Counted from the stretch's first letter, positions 47,306 to 56,865 are shown. The stretch is 64,000 bases of DNA from Rhizobium redzepovicii (GCF_019793435.1 NZ_JAILYH010000006.1:124001-188000), one strand, 5' to 3'. The notes: generated by a model not told the origin, from the letters alone. Numbers and translations are program-made.

Positions 47306-48135
47306 TGGGCCGCTCGTCCAACTACCCCGCCGCGCTCTTCCTTCGCATTGTGCTCTGGCTTCTCGCTTTCGTAACGATCACCCCGTTCCTGCTGCTGCTG
47401 CTGACCTCGATAAAAAGCAAGGCTGACGTTCTGAAGGGCGCATTCGCCCTTCCGGCCTATCCGCATTTCGAAAATTACGTCGATGCCTGGAATGCCGGGC
47501 ATTTCAACATTTACTTCTGGAACTCGATCGTCGTCGTCATACCCGTCGTTGCCGCAAGCGTCTTCTTGGGCCTGTTGACCGGTTTTGCCTTCGCCTACCT
47601 GTCGTTTCCGCTCCGGCGCACGCTGTTTGCGATCCTGACGCTCGGCATGATGGTGCCGGCGGAGGCCTTCATCATCCCGCTTTATTATGAGATGCGCTAT
47701 CTCGGGCTGATCAATACCTATGCGGCTCTCATCATACCGCAGATCGCGATGTCGATACCCTTCTCGACGATCTTCCTTGCCAGCGCGATGCAGCAATTGC
47801 CGGAGGAAGTTCTCGAAGCCGCGGTGCTTGATGGCGCCGGACGCTTCTATATCCTGCGCAAGATCGTTATCCCGCTGATGATACCGGCAATGTCGACGCT
47901 GGCGCTGTTCTTGTTCATCTGGACCTGGAACGAGTTTCTCATTCCGTTCATCCTGGTCAATGACGACGCCTATCGGACGCTGCCCCTCGGCATGCTGTTT
48001 TTCCAGGGGCGTTACACCGTCAATACGCCGGTCCTGACCGCCGGCGCGGTGATCGTCATTTTCCCGCTCATTCTGACCTATCTGGTTTTCCAGCGGCGGT
48101 TCATCGCCGGCTTGACGGCAGGCGCGACGAAATAG
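47305..48135 (+). CDS. Sugar ABC transporter permease 2 (MalG-like)
   Basis: This 276-residue permease has the MalG-type arrangement: an N-terminal helix (LRIVLWLLAFVTITPFLLLL), the EAA loop EVLEAAVLDGAGRFYILRKI near residue 170 and a C-terminal segment ending FQRRFIAGLTAGATK. The ATG overlaps the stop of the first permease. No ATP-binding gene follows; the next gene is on the other strand. Confidence 0.92.
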   Translation: MGRSSNYPAALFLRIVLWLLAFVTITPFLLLLLTSIKSKADVLKGAFALPAYPHFENYVDAWNAGHFNIYFWNSIVVVIPVVAASVFLGLLTGFAFAYLSFPLRRTLFAILTLGMMVPAEAFIIPLYYEMRYLGLINTYAALIIPQIAMSIPFSTIFLASAMQQLPEEVLEAAVLDGAGRFYILRKIVIPLMIPAMSTLALFLFIWTWNEFLIPFILVNDDAYRTLPLGMLFFQGRYTVNTPVLTAGAVIVIFPLILTYLVFQRRFIAGLTAGATK

Positions 48136-48153
48136 GCAGCGATGTGCTCGCAG

Positions 48154-49386
48154 CTATGGCCCACGGCCGCGCTTGTGGCGCACCTCGAGCGCCGCGCAGC
48201 CCCAGACCGTGCCGAGCAGCAGATAGACATGGCGCCAGTGATCGATATCGATGACGTTGCCGATGGTGGCGTGGCCGAGAACAGAGATCCAGGCGATCAT
48301 CAGGAAGGGCTGCCACGGCCGGTCGAGCAGCAGGTATCGGAAGCCGAGCGCCAGCGTCCAGACAAGCATGCCGACATAGGTGGCGAAGCCGAGCCAGCCA
48401 TAGGTGGTCAGCGATTTCAGCCAGATATTGTGCTCGTCCTCGGGAAACATCGTGCCGAACACCAGCGGGCCGATGCCGAGCGGGCGCTCCATCATCATGG
48501 TGAAGCCGATCCGGTGGCGCTCGAAGCGGCCGAGATGTTCGCCGTCATATTGCTGCACCAGCTGAGCGCGCGCCGAAAACAGTTCGGCGACCTTCGGGAT
48601 CTGCAACGCCACCAGCAGCGAGGCGACCAGCATGATGATCGCCGCCAGCGACAGCCCCAGAACTCTGAGGCGAAAGGCGCCGCTGCGCTCCTTGAGCAGC
48701 ATGATGAAGATCAGGAGCGCCACGCCGAGCGCGAAGAGCCCCCAGGCGGCGCGCGAAAAGGACAGGAAGATGCCGAGTGCAAGCACCAGCAGAGCGAGAG
48801 CCTTCAGCGGCGATCTCTTCAGGTCGCCGACGAGGATGCCGTGGACGAGATAAAGCGATGGCGGCACCAGGAAGGGGCCGAAGACGTTCGGGTCCTGGAA
48901 GGCGCCCTTGGCGCGGTCATAGAGGGTGAAGATTTCAGCGCCCGGAAAGGCGTGGAAATAACCGAGTATGCCGAGCGCGGAGGTGGAGACGGCGGCGAAG
49001 GTCCACGCGTTGAAGATTAGCGGCAGCCGCTTGTGGCTGTCCTCGATGATCGCCGCGTAGAAGACCGCCGTCAGCGCCAAAAAGGTCGAGACCGCGATAT
49101 ACATCGGCCCGGTCGCCAGATCTTTCATCTGCGTCAGCGACAGCATGCCGCCGATGTTGAAGGTGAGCAGCAGGGCAAGCAGCGGTGCGACGCCGCGCGA
49201 AATCCTGAGGCCCAGGATAAACCAGAGGCCGATCAGTCCAGCCATCCAGAGCTCGTAGGGCGCCGGCTCGTCGATCACGAAACCGGAGAGGAAAACACCG
49301 AAGGCGACAAAGGCCGAGCCGATCAGGCGCAGCGTCATCCGCTGCGGCTGGGCGACACGGGGATATGTCGCCTCGATCGCGCTCAA
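48154..49386 (-). CDS. O-antigen ligase / Wzy-like polymerase
   Basis: This 410-residue membrane protein has about ten helices and the Wzy_C periplasmic loop region, with PLGIGPLVFGTMFPEDEHNIWL resembling the conserved H-N-x-x-L segment of O-antigen ligases and polymerases. The start TTG at 49386 overlaps the stop of the upstream transferase gene (TTGA), indicating translational coupling. It likely polymerises the repeat unit built by this cluster. Confidence 0.82.
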   Translation of the reverse strand: MSAIEATYPRVAQPQRMTLRLIGSAFVAFGVFLSGFVIDEPAPYELWMAGLIGLWFILGLRISRGVAPLLALLLTFNIGGMLSLTQMKDLATGPMYIAVSTFLALTAVFYAAIIEDSHKRLPLIFNAWTFAAVSTSALGILGYFHAFPGAEIFTLYDRAKGAFQDPNVFGPFLVPPSLYLVHGILVGDLKRSPLKALALLVLALGIFLSFSRAAWGLFALGVALLIFIMLLKERSGAFRLRVLGLSLAAIIMLVASLLVALQIPKVAELFSARAQLVQQYDGEHLGRFERHRIGFTMMMERPLGIGPLVFGTMFPEDEHNIWLKSLTTYGWLGFATYVGMLVWTLALGFRYLLLDRPWQPFLMIAWISVLGHATIGNVIDIDHWRHVYLLLGTVWGCAALEVRHKRGRGP

Positions 49387-50948
49387 TAGGCGTTTTCCGT
49401 GTCGAGCAGCCGGATCGGCGTCAGGAACAGGATCTTCAGATCGAACCAGAGTGACCAGTTCTCGATGTAATAGAGGTCGTAGGCGGTGCGGAACTTGATC
49501 TTCTCGTCATTGTCCACTTCGCCGCGCCAGCCGTTGATCTGCGCCCAGCCGGTGACGCCGGGCTTGACGCGGTGGCGGGCGAAATAACCCTCGACGACAT
49601 CGCCGAAGGCGCGGTCGCGGGCCTGGGCGAGAACGGCATGTGGGCGCGGGCCAACCAGAGAGAGTTCGCCCCGCAGCACGTTGAAAAGCTGTGGCAATTC
49701 GTCGATCGAGGTCTTGCGGATGAAGCGGCCGACGCGGGTGACACGCGGATCGCCCTTGGTCACCGCGGCCTTGCCCGTGGGGTCGGCCATGTTGGTGTAC
49801 ATCGAGCGGAACTTGAAGACGTTGATGATTTCATTGTTGAATCCGTGGCGCTTCTGCATGAAGAAGACGGGGCCTTCGGAGGTCGCCTTGATGGCGATGG
49901 CGGTCGCGACCATCAGCGGCCAGAGCAGCGCCAGCGCGATCACGGTGAAGAAGATGTCGAAGCCACGCTTGGCAACGGAGTCCCAGTCGCGGATCGGCAT
50001 CTTGAAAATGTCGAGCATCGGCACCCTGCCGACGTGCGAATAGGCGCGCGGCCGGAAGCGCAGCCGGTTGGCATGCGCAGCAAGGCGGATATCGACCGGC
50101 AGAACCCAAAGCTTCTTCAAAAGGTCGTATATACGCGCCTCGGCCGAAAGCGGCAGAGCGATGATCAGCATGTCGATGCGCGTCAATCGCACGAATTCGA
50201 CGAGTTCAGCCACGGTGCCGAGCTTCGGATAACCGGCAACCATGATCGGCGAACGCTTCTCGCCGCGATCGTCGAAGATGCCGCAGATGCGGATGTCGTT
50301 GTCATCCTGCTGTTCGAGGATGCGGATCAGCTCCTTGGCCGGCTCGCCGCCGCCGACGATGACGGCGCGACGCTCCATGATGCCGTTGCGCGCCCAGTTG
50401 CGGATGCCGTAGGCGACGAGGAAACGCTCGGCCGCAAGGAAGAGTGCGCCAGCCGTAAACCAGGGCAGATAGGCGCCGACGACCATCGCCCATGTGCTGC
50501 CGCGAACCAGCGCGAACAGGCCGACCGTCAGGAGGAGTGCGGTCATCCACGACCCCAGGATGCGCGGGATCAGCCGCAGCTTGGCCCGAAGTGCCGGAAT
50601 GGTGTAGGTGTCGCCAAGCTGCAGGCCGATAACGGTCAAGGCCGAGGCGATCGCCGCCATGCCGGTCCGCACCAGCGATGAATCGTAGCCGTCACCGGGC
50701 CAAAAATAATGGGCGATCAGGGCGATCGCAAAGAGCGCCAGGAATTCCAGCAGCCGCAATTGCCCGATGATGATCACCGGCGACTTGGTTCCGTCACGGA
50801 ACTGTTCGGCGATCTGCCGGGCATAGGGATTAATTTCTGTCGGGTCGGACGGTTTTTCCTGACCCGCGTCGCCGCGCACCTCGATGTCGGAGACCTGCTT
50901 GCGCAGTGCTTCCACGTCGAATTGATCGCCTTTTTCCAGCTTGTTCAT
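49383..50948 (-). CDS. Undecaprenyl-phosphate glucose phosphotransferase (WcaJ/ExoY-like)
   Basis: This 521-residue enzyme starts repeat-unit synthesis by moving a sugar-1-phosphate to undecaprenyl phosphate. It has an N-terminal block of membrane helices (about 60-170), a CoA-binding-like Rossmann segment (about 180-300; RRAVIVGGGEPAKELIRIL) and a C-terminal bacterial sugar transferase domain (about 330-521). That domain shows KRGFDIFFTVIALALLWPLM, QKRHGFNNEIINVFKFRSMY and LRGELSLVGPRPH, followed by KPGVTGWAQINGWRGEVDND. The ATG at 50948 starts MNKLEKGDQF. Confidence 0.9.
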   Translation of the reverse strand: MNKLEKGDQFDVEALRKQVSDIEVRGDAGQEKPSDPTEINPYARQIAEQFRDGTKSPVIIIGQLRLLEFLALFAIALIAHYFWPGDGYDSSLVRTGMAAIASALTVIGLQLGDTYTIPALRAKLRLIPRILGSWMTALLLTVGLFALVRGSTWAMVVGAYLPWFTAGALFLAAERFLVAYGIRNWARNGIMERRAVIVGGGEPAKELIRILEQQDDNDIRICGIFDDRGEKRSPIMVAGYPKLGTVAELVEFVRLTRIDMLIIALPLSAEARIYDLLKKLWVLPVDIRLAAHANRLRFRPRAYSHVGRVPMLDIFKMPIRDWDSVAKRGFDIFFTVIALALLWPLMVATAIAIKATSEGPVFFMQKRHGFNNEIINVFKFRSMYTNMADPTGKAAVTKGDPRVTRVGRFIRKTSIDELPQLFNVLRGELSLVGPRPHAVLAQARDRAFGDVVEGYFARHRVKPGVTGWAQINGWRGEVDNDEKIKFRTAYDLYYIENWSLWFDLKILFLTPIRLLDTENAY

Positions 50949-51002
50949 GGGGCTTTCGCTCGTTGTCACCAAGCGAATTACCAGAAAGCCCCTAAGAAAT
51001 AT

Positions 51003-52172
51003 TTACGGGGCGGCGGGCATTGCTCGGCCAGCGGCCGGATCGACGAGCTCATGGTACAATTTCAGGACATCGCGCGCCATGATGGCCGAGGAAAACACCG
51101 CCTTTACCGCCTCGGGCTTCGGCATCGTCTTGGCGTGCCAGTCGGGCGTGCTCAGCGTTTCCGCCATGACGCGGGCAAGATCATCGGAATTTCCGGCCTC
51201 CACAAGGGCTGCGCTGTCGGCGCCGAGCACCTCGGGAATGCCGCCGACCCGGCTGGCGATGATCGTCTTGCCGGCCCCGAGCCCCTCGAGCACGATATAG
51301 GGCATGGCTTCGGCGCGCGAGGGAACGACGAGGTTCTGCGCCATGGAGAAGGCTTCGTGGACCCGCATCGCCGGCAGCATGCCGATGCGCTTGCCGAGGC
51401 CACGCTCGACCATCATCTCGCGGTAGCGGTCGCGATCCGGTCCGTCACCGATCATCAGCGCCGACAGCGGCCGGCCGAGCAGCCGCTCGGTCTTGGCAAA
51501 GGCATCGACAAACAGATCGGGACCCTTGAGGTCCCGGAGCATACCCACATAGATGAAGTGCACGGCATCCGAGCGGGTGGGGATCGGCTCGAAATCGCGC
51601 TCGGCGATGCCGTTATAGATCAGTCTGGTCTTCGTCCGCGGCTTGCCCACCTTGCGCGCATAGGTGTCGCGCTCGTATTCGCAGATGAAGACCAGCGCAT
51701 CGGTGAAATATTCCTGCAGGCGCTCCATCCTCAGGACGAATTGTCCGCTGAGCGAGGAACGCGAATAATGCAGGCTTCCGCCATGCGCGGTATAGAGGCG
51801 GGCTACGCGATACCTGTTCACCCGCAACGCTGAGCCGGCAAGTCGCGCGAGCACGCCGCCCTTGGCGCCGTGTCCGTGCAGCACATCCGGCCGCAAACTT
51901 TTAATTTTCTTGTATGTATCCCACATCGTCGCAAGGTCGGACGGGCTGATCGAACGCCGGATCGGCACGCGTGTCAGGCCGAGCGAGAGATAGGGACGGA
52001 TATCGTCGAACAGGCTGTCCTCATACTCGCCGCCGGTCGAGCTGTCGCAGAGGATGCCGACTTGATGACCGGCCTTGCTGTGCTCCTCGACGAGATCGCG
52101 GACATGGCGGAAAATTCCGCCGACCGGCGACCTGAAGCAATGGAGGATGCGGAGCGGCTTCTGTATTGTCAT
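51003..52172 (-). CDS. Family 4 glycosyltransferase (GT-B)
   Basis: This 389-residue enzyme has the N-terminal acceptor half with LRILHCFRSPVGGIFRHVRD and PDVLHGHGAKGGVLAR, and the C-terminal donor half with YNGIAERDF, FIYVGMLRDLKGPDLFVDAF, MIGDGPDRDRYREM and VVPSRAEAMPYIVLEGLGAG (E-x7-E). It belongs to the exopolysaccharide cluster and is 3 bases from the export gene at 52176. Donor and linkage are unknown. Confidence 0.9.
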   Translation of the reverse strand: MTIQKPLRILHCFRSPVGGIFRHVRDLVEEHSKAGHQVGILCDSSTGGEYEDSLFDDIRPYLSLGLTRVPIRRSISPSDLATMWDTYKKIKSLRPDVLHGHGAKGGVLARLAGSALRVNRYRVARLYTAHGGSLHYSRSSLSGQFVLRMERLQEYFTDALVFICEYERDTYARKVGKPRTKTRLIYNGIAERDFEPIPTRSDAVHFIYVGMLRDLKGPDLFVDAFAKTERLLGRPLSALMIGDGPDRDRYREMMVERGLGKRIGMLPAMRVHEAFSMAQNLVVPSRAEAMPYIVLEGLGAGKTIIASRVGGIPEVLGADSAALVEAGNSDDLARVMAETLSTPDWHAKTMPKPEAVKAVFSSAIMARDVLKLYHELVDPAAGRAMPAAP

Positions 52173-52175
52173 CGC

Positions 52176-52751
52176 TCAGAAAAGCCGTTCGCGAACGTAG
52201 ATCGTGTCGCCGGCGATGATCGGCCCGGATATGTTGATGCGGCCGGTCAGCACCTGTCCGTTGATCTTGCGGGTGACGTCGACCATGCTCTGGTTGGCGC
52301 GGCTGGTAAAGCCGCCAGCGACCGCAATGGCGTTCTGCACGGTCATGCCGGGGACATAGGCATACTGGCCGGGTTGGCCGACTTCGCCCATGAGGAAGAT
52401 CGAACGGTAGCGATCGACATCGATGGTAACATCAGGATCGCGAAGATAGCCCTGCTGCAGTTTCTGGGCGATCTGGCCCGAGAGTTGCTGCAGGGTTCGG
52501 CCGCGGGCAGGGACTTGGCCGATGAGGGGGAAGGCGATATAACCGGCCTGATCCACGGTATAGGTGTTGGTTAGGCTCTGCTGGTCGAAGACGGTAACGC
52601 GCAGCCGATCGCCGCTATCAAGCGTATAGGGCTGGATGGTCGCCTCGTTGAACGCCTTCGGTGCCGGCTTGTATGTCGTGCAACCGCCCAATGCCGCCGT
52701 CATGGCTGCAAGGCTCAGGGCCAAAAGGATCTTGGGCTGGACGACAGACAT
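52176..52751 (-). CDS. Wza-like polysaccharide export lipoprotein
   Basis: This 191-residue protein has a lipoprotein signal (LGGC near residue 24), a Poly_export domain (YTLDSGDRLRVTVFDQQSLT, VDQAGYIAFPLIGQVPA) and a SLBB domain (FLMGEVGQPGQYAYVPGMTV). It is shorter than E. coli Wza and lacks the C-terminal helix that forms the outer-membrane pore, as in many rhizobial versions. It is divergent from the Wzc-like gene at 52944. Confidence 0.9.
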   Translation of the reverse strand: MSVVQPKILLALSLAAMTAALGGCTTYKPAPKAFNEATIQPYTLDSGDRLRVTVFDQQSLTNTYTVDQAGYIAFPLIGQVPARGRTLQQLSGQIAQKLQQGYLRDPDVTIDVDRYRSIFLMGEVGQPGQYAYVPGMTVQNAIAVAGGFTSRANQSMVDVTRKINGQVLTGRINISGPIIAGDTIYVRERLF

Positions 52752-52943
52752 CCGTTTGTGCTCACAGAAAATGAACTCGGTAGAGCCGTTATCAATCCGT
52801 TAGGGTTAATGCTCGGTAAAGGCCGCTTGCAATTTCCTGAGTTCCTTTCATCGGCCGTCGCTTATTACTCGGCAAGATTGCCATTAACCGTTGAGTTACC
52901 ATGGTCGTTTACGCTTGCGGCACATTTGTTGTGGAGTAAGAGC
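52752..52943. promoter_or_regulatory. Divergent control region of the exopolysaccharide cluster
   Basis: About 190 bases between the Wza-like and Wzc-like starts are AT-richer than the flanking genes (GTTATCAATCCGTTAGGGTT and CCATTAACCGTTGAGTTACC). They probably hold the promoters in both directions. No individual box is certain. Confidence 0.45.
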
Positions 52944-55118
52944 ATGTCCGGCGTAGCGCGTGATCAGGATGTGGACATCGACCTCGGCCAGTTGGTCCGC
53001 GCCGTCTGGGCGCGGCGGCTCAGGATTTTGGCGATTACGCTTGCGGGGGCGGGCATCGCCTTTACAGGCGCCAAGATTATGTCGCCGCAATATCGCAGCG
53101 AAACACGCATCCTGATCGAACCCCGGGCGCCGGCCTTCGCCAGCACCCAGCAAGTCAACGACGCCGGCGCTGGCCCGCTGATGGATGAGCTGAATATCGC
53201 CAGCCAAGTGCAACTGCTGCAATCGGCCGATCTCCTCAAGAAGGTCATCAACGACCTGAAGCTTTATAACCTGCCGGAATTCGACGATGCCGCCAACGGC
53301 TCGGCGATGAGCAGTATCATGGTGAAGCTGCATCTGAAGAAGAACCCGATGGAGAACCCGCCGGAAGAGCGGGTGATCGACGCTTTCGTCGAACGCCTGC
53401 AGGTGTACCAGGTGCCAGGTTCACGCGTCATCGGCATCAGTTTCACCTTGAAGGACCCGAAGCTCGCGGCCGCCATTCCGAACGCCATGGCCAATGTCTA
53501 TCTTTCGACCCAGAGCGGCGCCAAGCTTGATTCCAATTCGGAAGCGACGCGCTGGCTGGAGCCGGAGATCGAGGGCCTACGCCGCAAGGTCAGCGAAGCC
53601 GAAAAGAAGGTCGCCGAATACCGCACCTCGCACGGGCTGCTGCAGACGAACGGCACGACCACCTTTCCCGCCCAGCAGCTGAACGATATTTCGGCGGAGC
53701 TGACCCGCGTGCGCGGCGACAAGGCCAATGCCGAGGCGAGGGCGCAGGCGGTACGCAATGCGCTGTCTTCGGGCGAAGCCTCCGACACGCTGCCTGACAT
53801 CATGTCGTCCCAGGCGATCCAGCGGCTGAAAGCGACGGAATCCGGTCTGCAGTCGCAAATCTCGGATCTGCAGACCAGCCTTCTCAACAACCATCCACGG
53901 CTGAAAAGCCTGCGCGCCCAGCTCGCCGATATCCGCACCCAGATCCGCCAGGAGACGCAAAAGATCCTGACGAGCATCGAGAACGAATCCAAGGTTGCGG
54001 ATCTAAGGGCAAGCGAGCTCGAGCGCCAGTCGGACACGGTGCAGGCCAACAGCGCCCGCGCCGGCGAGGACGAGGTCGGCCTCAATGCGCTGGAGCGTGA
54101 GGCGACCGCCCAGCGCCAGCTGCTCGAAACCTATCTGGTGCGCTACCGCGAGGCCGCTTCCCGCGCCGACAGCAATTCGAGCCCGGCGGATGCCCGTATC
54201 GTTTCCAAGGCCATCGAGCCGGTCGATCCCTATTTCCCGAAGGTGGTGCCGATCGTCGTTGTCGCTGCGGTCGCCACTCTGATCCTGAGCGCCATCGTCA
54301 CCATGCTGGCCGAACTCTTCAGCGGCCGGGCGCTCCGTCCCGTCGATGCGGCCCCCGAGACCATCGAGGCGGAAACTCTCGTCGAGGAGAGGGTTGCGCC
54401 GCAGGCCGCTCCGGTTGTCTCTGCCGTCAGAAAGCCCATCCAGCCGAGCATGCTCGCCATTGTCGGGGATGAAGACGAAAAGGACGTGATCGAAGACACC
54501 GAGGCCGCCGAGAAGCTGCCGGAAGACGACAATGAATTCTCCGTCGCCTCCGTTGCCGATTATCTCACGGGCAGCCGTGCGCCGCTGGCTATCGCAATAT
54601 CTCCGACCGGTGACAATGGCTCCGCGGCAACAGTTTTGCTGACCCGCATGCTCGCCGACGCCGGCCGCCGCGTCATCCTGATCGATATGACCGGTTCCGG
54701 TTACCCCACGGAGCTGATGGCCGAGGACCAGGCTGCTCCCGGCGTCACCGATCTGCTCTGCGGCGAGGCCGCCTTCGGCGACACGATCCACAGCGATCGT
54801 CTTTCCCTAGCCCATGTGATCCCCCAGGGCCAGAGCGACGTGCGCCGGGCCATGCGCGGTGTCGACCGGCTGTCGCTGCTGCTCGATGCGCTTGCCGCCG
54901 CCTACGACCTCGTGGTGGTCGAATGCGGTTCGGCCGATGTCGCCGGCGTCTCGCGGCTGACCCGCAGCCGCGATGTCGAGATCATTCTCTCCCTACCGGA
55001 GATCGAGGAAACGATCTTCGTGACCCTGATGACGGAATTCCAGGCTGCCGGCTACGAGCGCGTCGTGCTGATGTCGGGCGGGGAAGGGGCTGAGCAGACG
55101 CTCGGCCGGGCTGCCTAA
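52944..55118 (+). CDS. Wzz/Wzc-like polysaccharide co-polymerase with degenerate kinase domain
   Basis: This 724-residue inner-membrane protein regulates chain length. It has a Wzz domain with a first helix (RILAITLAGAGIAFTGA, about 30-50), a long periplasmic coiled-coil part (about 210-410) and a second helix (VVPIVVVAAVATLILSAIV, about 432-455). The cytoplasmic C-terminal domain is laid out like BY-kinases, but the Walker A site reads SPTGDNGSAAT without the GK(S/T) lysine. The A' site reads VILIDMTG and no tyrosine cluster is present. Kinase activity is therefore doubtful. The ATG at 52944 is chosen; the longer frame from 52758 has unrelated residues. Confidence 0.87.
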   Translation: MSGVARDQDVDIDLGQLVRAVWARRLRILAITLAGAGIAFTGAKIMSPQYRSETRILIEPRAPAFASTQQVNDAGAGPLMDELNIASQVQLLQSADLLKKVINDLKLYNLPEFDDAANGSAMSSIMVKLHLKKNPMENPPEERVIDAFVERLQVYQVPGSRVIGISFTLKDPKLAAAIPNAMANVYLSTQSGAKLDSNSEATRWLEPEIEGLRRKVSEAEKKVAEYRTSHGLLQTNGTTTFPAQQLNDISAELTRVRGDKANAEARAQAVRNALSSGEASDTLPDIMSSQAIQRLKATESGLQSQISDLQTSLLNNHPRLKSLRAQLADIRTQIRQETQKILTSIENESKVADLRASELERQSDTVQANSARAGEDEVGLNALEREATAQRQLLETYLVRYREAASRADSNSSPADARIVSKAIEPVDPYFPKVVPIVVVAAVATLILSAIVTMLAELFSGRALRPVDAAPETIEAETLVEERVAPQAAPVVSAVRKPIQPSMLAIVGDEDEKDVIEDTEAAEKLPEDDNEFSVASVADYLTGSRAPLAIAISPTGDNGSAATVLLTRMLADAGRRVILIDMTGSGYPTELMAEDQAAPGVTDLLCGEAAFGDTIHSDRLSLAHVIPQGQSDVRRAMRGVDRLSLLLDALAAAYDLVVVECGSADVAGVSRLTRSRDVEIILSLPEIEETIFVTLMTEFQAAGYERVVLMSGGEGAEQTLGRAA

Positions 55119-55175
55119 TGCATGTCGCGCAAAAGTGTTCAGCGGTTTTGCGGTAACGACACGCGTAACATAAAC
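55118..55175. repeat. RIME-like palindromic repeat
   Basis: GCATGTCGCGCAAAAGTGT opens the element and GCGGTAACGACACGCG closes it. It matches the second module of the repeat at 24757. It lies just after the Wzc-like stop, in the 62-base gap before the convergent CelD-like gene. Confidence 0.72.
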
Positions 55176-55180
55176 ACCGC

Positions 55181-56422
55181 TTAGCCGATCCGTGCGCGGA
55201 TGCTCTGCGTGAATTTATAGAGCTTCGGTCGGGCCTTGATATGGGCCTTGCCGCGGGTGACGATACGGTGCGCGGCGCCGGCGAGAACGCCGAACGGCGA
55301 GACCGGCAGCACCACGTCGTAATGCGCAGTCTCCACAGGCGCCCAGGATCGCTTGTAGGTCTGGTCGCCGAGTCCGAAATCGAACAGCGCCACCCCCTTG
55401 CCATGCAATCCCGAGATGGTCTGCCAATAGAGGAATTCGCCGGGACTCGTATCCGGCACCAGCTCCTCATCGATCGCGCCGAACTGGCAGATGATATGGT
55501 CGCCCTTGCGCGAAATCCCTGAAATCGCGGCGACCCGACCCTCATTCTCTCCCTTGAGCCGCAGCACATGCATCTGCAGCCCGAAATATTGCCTGCCGTC
55601 ACCCCGCTTGTCGATCAAACCGTGCAGGAAGGCCTGCGTTTCCTTGTCTGCAAAGACGTCGGGCAGGCCGAGGCTGGCGAAACGGGCGCTCTTCAGCCGG
55701 AAGAAGATGTCGAGCAGCCGGTGCTGTTCCTCCGATTCCTCGGGGGCAAGGTATTCGAAGCCGCCGGCCGCCTCGAGGCGTTTCGACTGAACGCGGAATT
55801 TCTTGCGCCGGTTCTTGGCGTTGAGCTGCTTCAGCGTCTCCTCGAAAGCCGGAAAGAACGGCAGCTGATAGGCGTGATTCTGGTTCTGCACCATCGGCAG
55901 CCCGGTGAGCGGGGTCTGTCTTCCCCGCCATTCCAGCGGAATATTCTGCAGCAGCAGCAGATCGGCCCGGCCCTTCAAGGCGTGCCGAAGCTGCCCTGCG
56001 AACTTCTCGGCGTCGATGCTGCCGCCGCTTTCGGCAAAATTTCGGGAAAACAGGCCGGTATTGATATTGCTGTGATCGGCGGCGATGAACTTCGCCACGC
56101 CAAGCCCCCGCGACTTGACGATTTCGACCGGCAGAATGAAAGCCGTCTCACCGGCATGGGTGCCTTTGAGGATCGCCAGCGGCCGCTGAAACGCGCTCAC
56201 CCAGGCGGCGCACCAGTCATAGCTCTGATGCAGCGACTGGAGATTGTCGCGCTCTAGCACCCGCCAGTCGTCCTCCAGCGGCTGCATCGCGTCGAAAACG
56301 CTGATGTCGACTTCGGCCATGGCGAGTTTCATGCTGAGCTGGCGCAGGCGCGAAATGGTCGTTTGGGCCAGCGCCCCGTCCTCCGACGGCTGTTCATGAA
56401 CATCGAGCTTTTGCGTCTGCAC
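55181..56422 (-). CDS. CelD/BcsL-like GNAT acetyltransferase (FemAB-type fold)
   Basis: This 413-residue protein belongs to the Acetyltransf_6 class found in polysaccharide clusters. Visible are SLHQSYDWCAAWVSAF near the start, KGTHAGETAFILPVEI, LNAKNRRKKFRVQSKRLEAA and GEFLYWQTISGLHGKGVALFDFGLGDQTYKRSW read in pieces. In Agrobacterium a related protein, CelD, is needed for cellulose synthesis (established). Here it lies at the end of an exopolysaccharide cluster, 18 kb from bcs, so it may acylate the exopolysaccharide instead. An internal ATG at 56332 is an alternative start. Confidence 0.8.
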   Translation of the reverse strand: MQTQKLDVHEQPSEDGALAQTTISRLRQLSMKLAMAEVDISVFDAMQPLEDDWRVLERDNLQSLHQSYDWCAAWVSAFQRPLAILKGTHAGETAFILPVEIVKSRGLGVAKFIAADHSNINTGLFSRNFAESGGSIDAEKFAGQLRHALKGRADLLLLQNIPLEWRGRQTPLTGLPMVQNQNHAYQLPFFPAFEETLKQLNAKNRRKKFRVQSKRLEAAGGFEYLAPEESEEQHRLLDIFFRLKSARFASLGLPDVFADKETQAFLHGLIDKRGDGRQYFGLQMHVLRLKGENEGRVAAISGISRKGDHIICQFGAIDEELVPDTSPGEFLYWQTISGLHGKGVALFDFGLGDQTYKRSWAPVETAHYDVVLPVSPFGVLAGAAHRIVTRGKAHIKARPKLYKFTQSIRARIG

Positions 56423-56540
56423 GGTTTTCTCCGGTCAAGAATGCTGAACGGGAAGGTAGGAATGCAGGACGTATATTTGGTTTACTCGCACGCCATGGGC
56501 GAGGTTTTCCGCCTATCACGGTTATTCGGCCGTTAATGGC

Positions 56541-56750
56541 CTATTGCTGCCGCGGCCCGGCCATCCATTTGATGATTACCATCGCCGGCAGAACCCAGAG
56601 CAGGCCGGTGAGCAGGAAATAGAGCAGGTGCCCCCACCAGGGCGCGTTGCCGAGCGTTGCCACCGCGATCGTGTTCGCCACCAGCGCATAGACCAGAACG
56701 AGCACGATGATGAGGATCGTGCCGATGAATTTGCGGAGGCGGACGGGCAT
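56541..56750 (-). CDS. DUF2842 membrane protein
   Basis: This 69-residue protein has two hydrophobic helices ([20 protein letters not shown] and [20 protein letters not shown]), with the conserved [10 protein letters not shown] start and a W-W-x-H pair. The function is unknown; the family is common in alphaproteobacteria. It is divergent from ctaA. Confidence 0.85.
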   Translation of the reverse strand: MPVRLRKFIGTILIIVLVLVYALVANTIAVATLGNAPWWGHLLYFLLTGLLWVLPAMVIIKWMAGPRQQ

Positions 56751-56865
56751 CAATTATCTCTCGGCAGGGACGGGGCGGACCGGCGCGACGGCATGCCGCA
56801 AAGGTTCGGGGCTTGTTTTGCATGAGCCGCTGGGGCAAATCAACTGCCGGATAGAAGGAGACATC

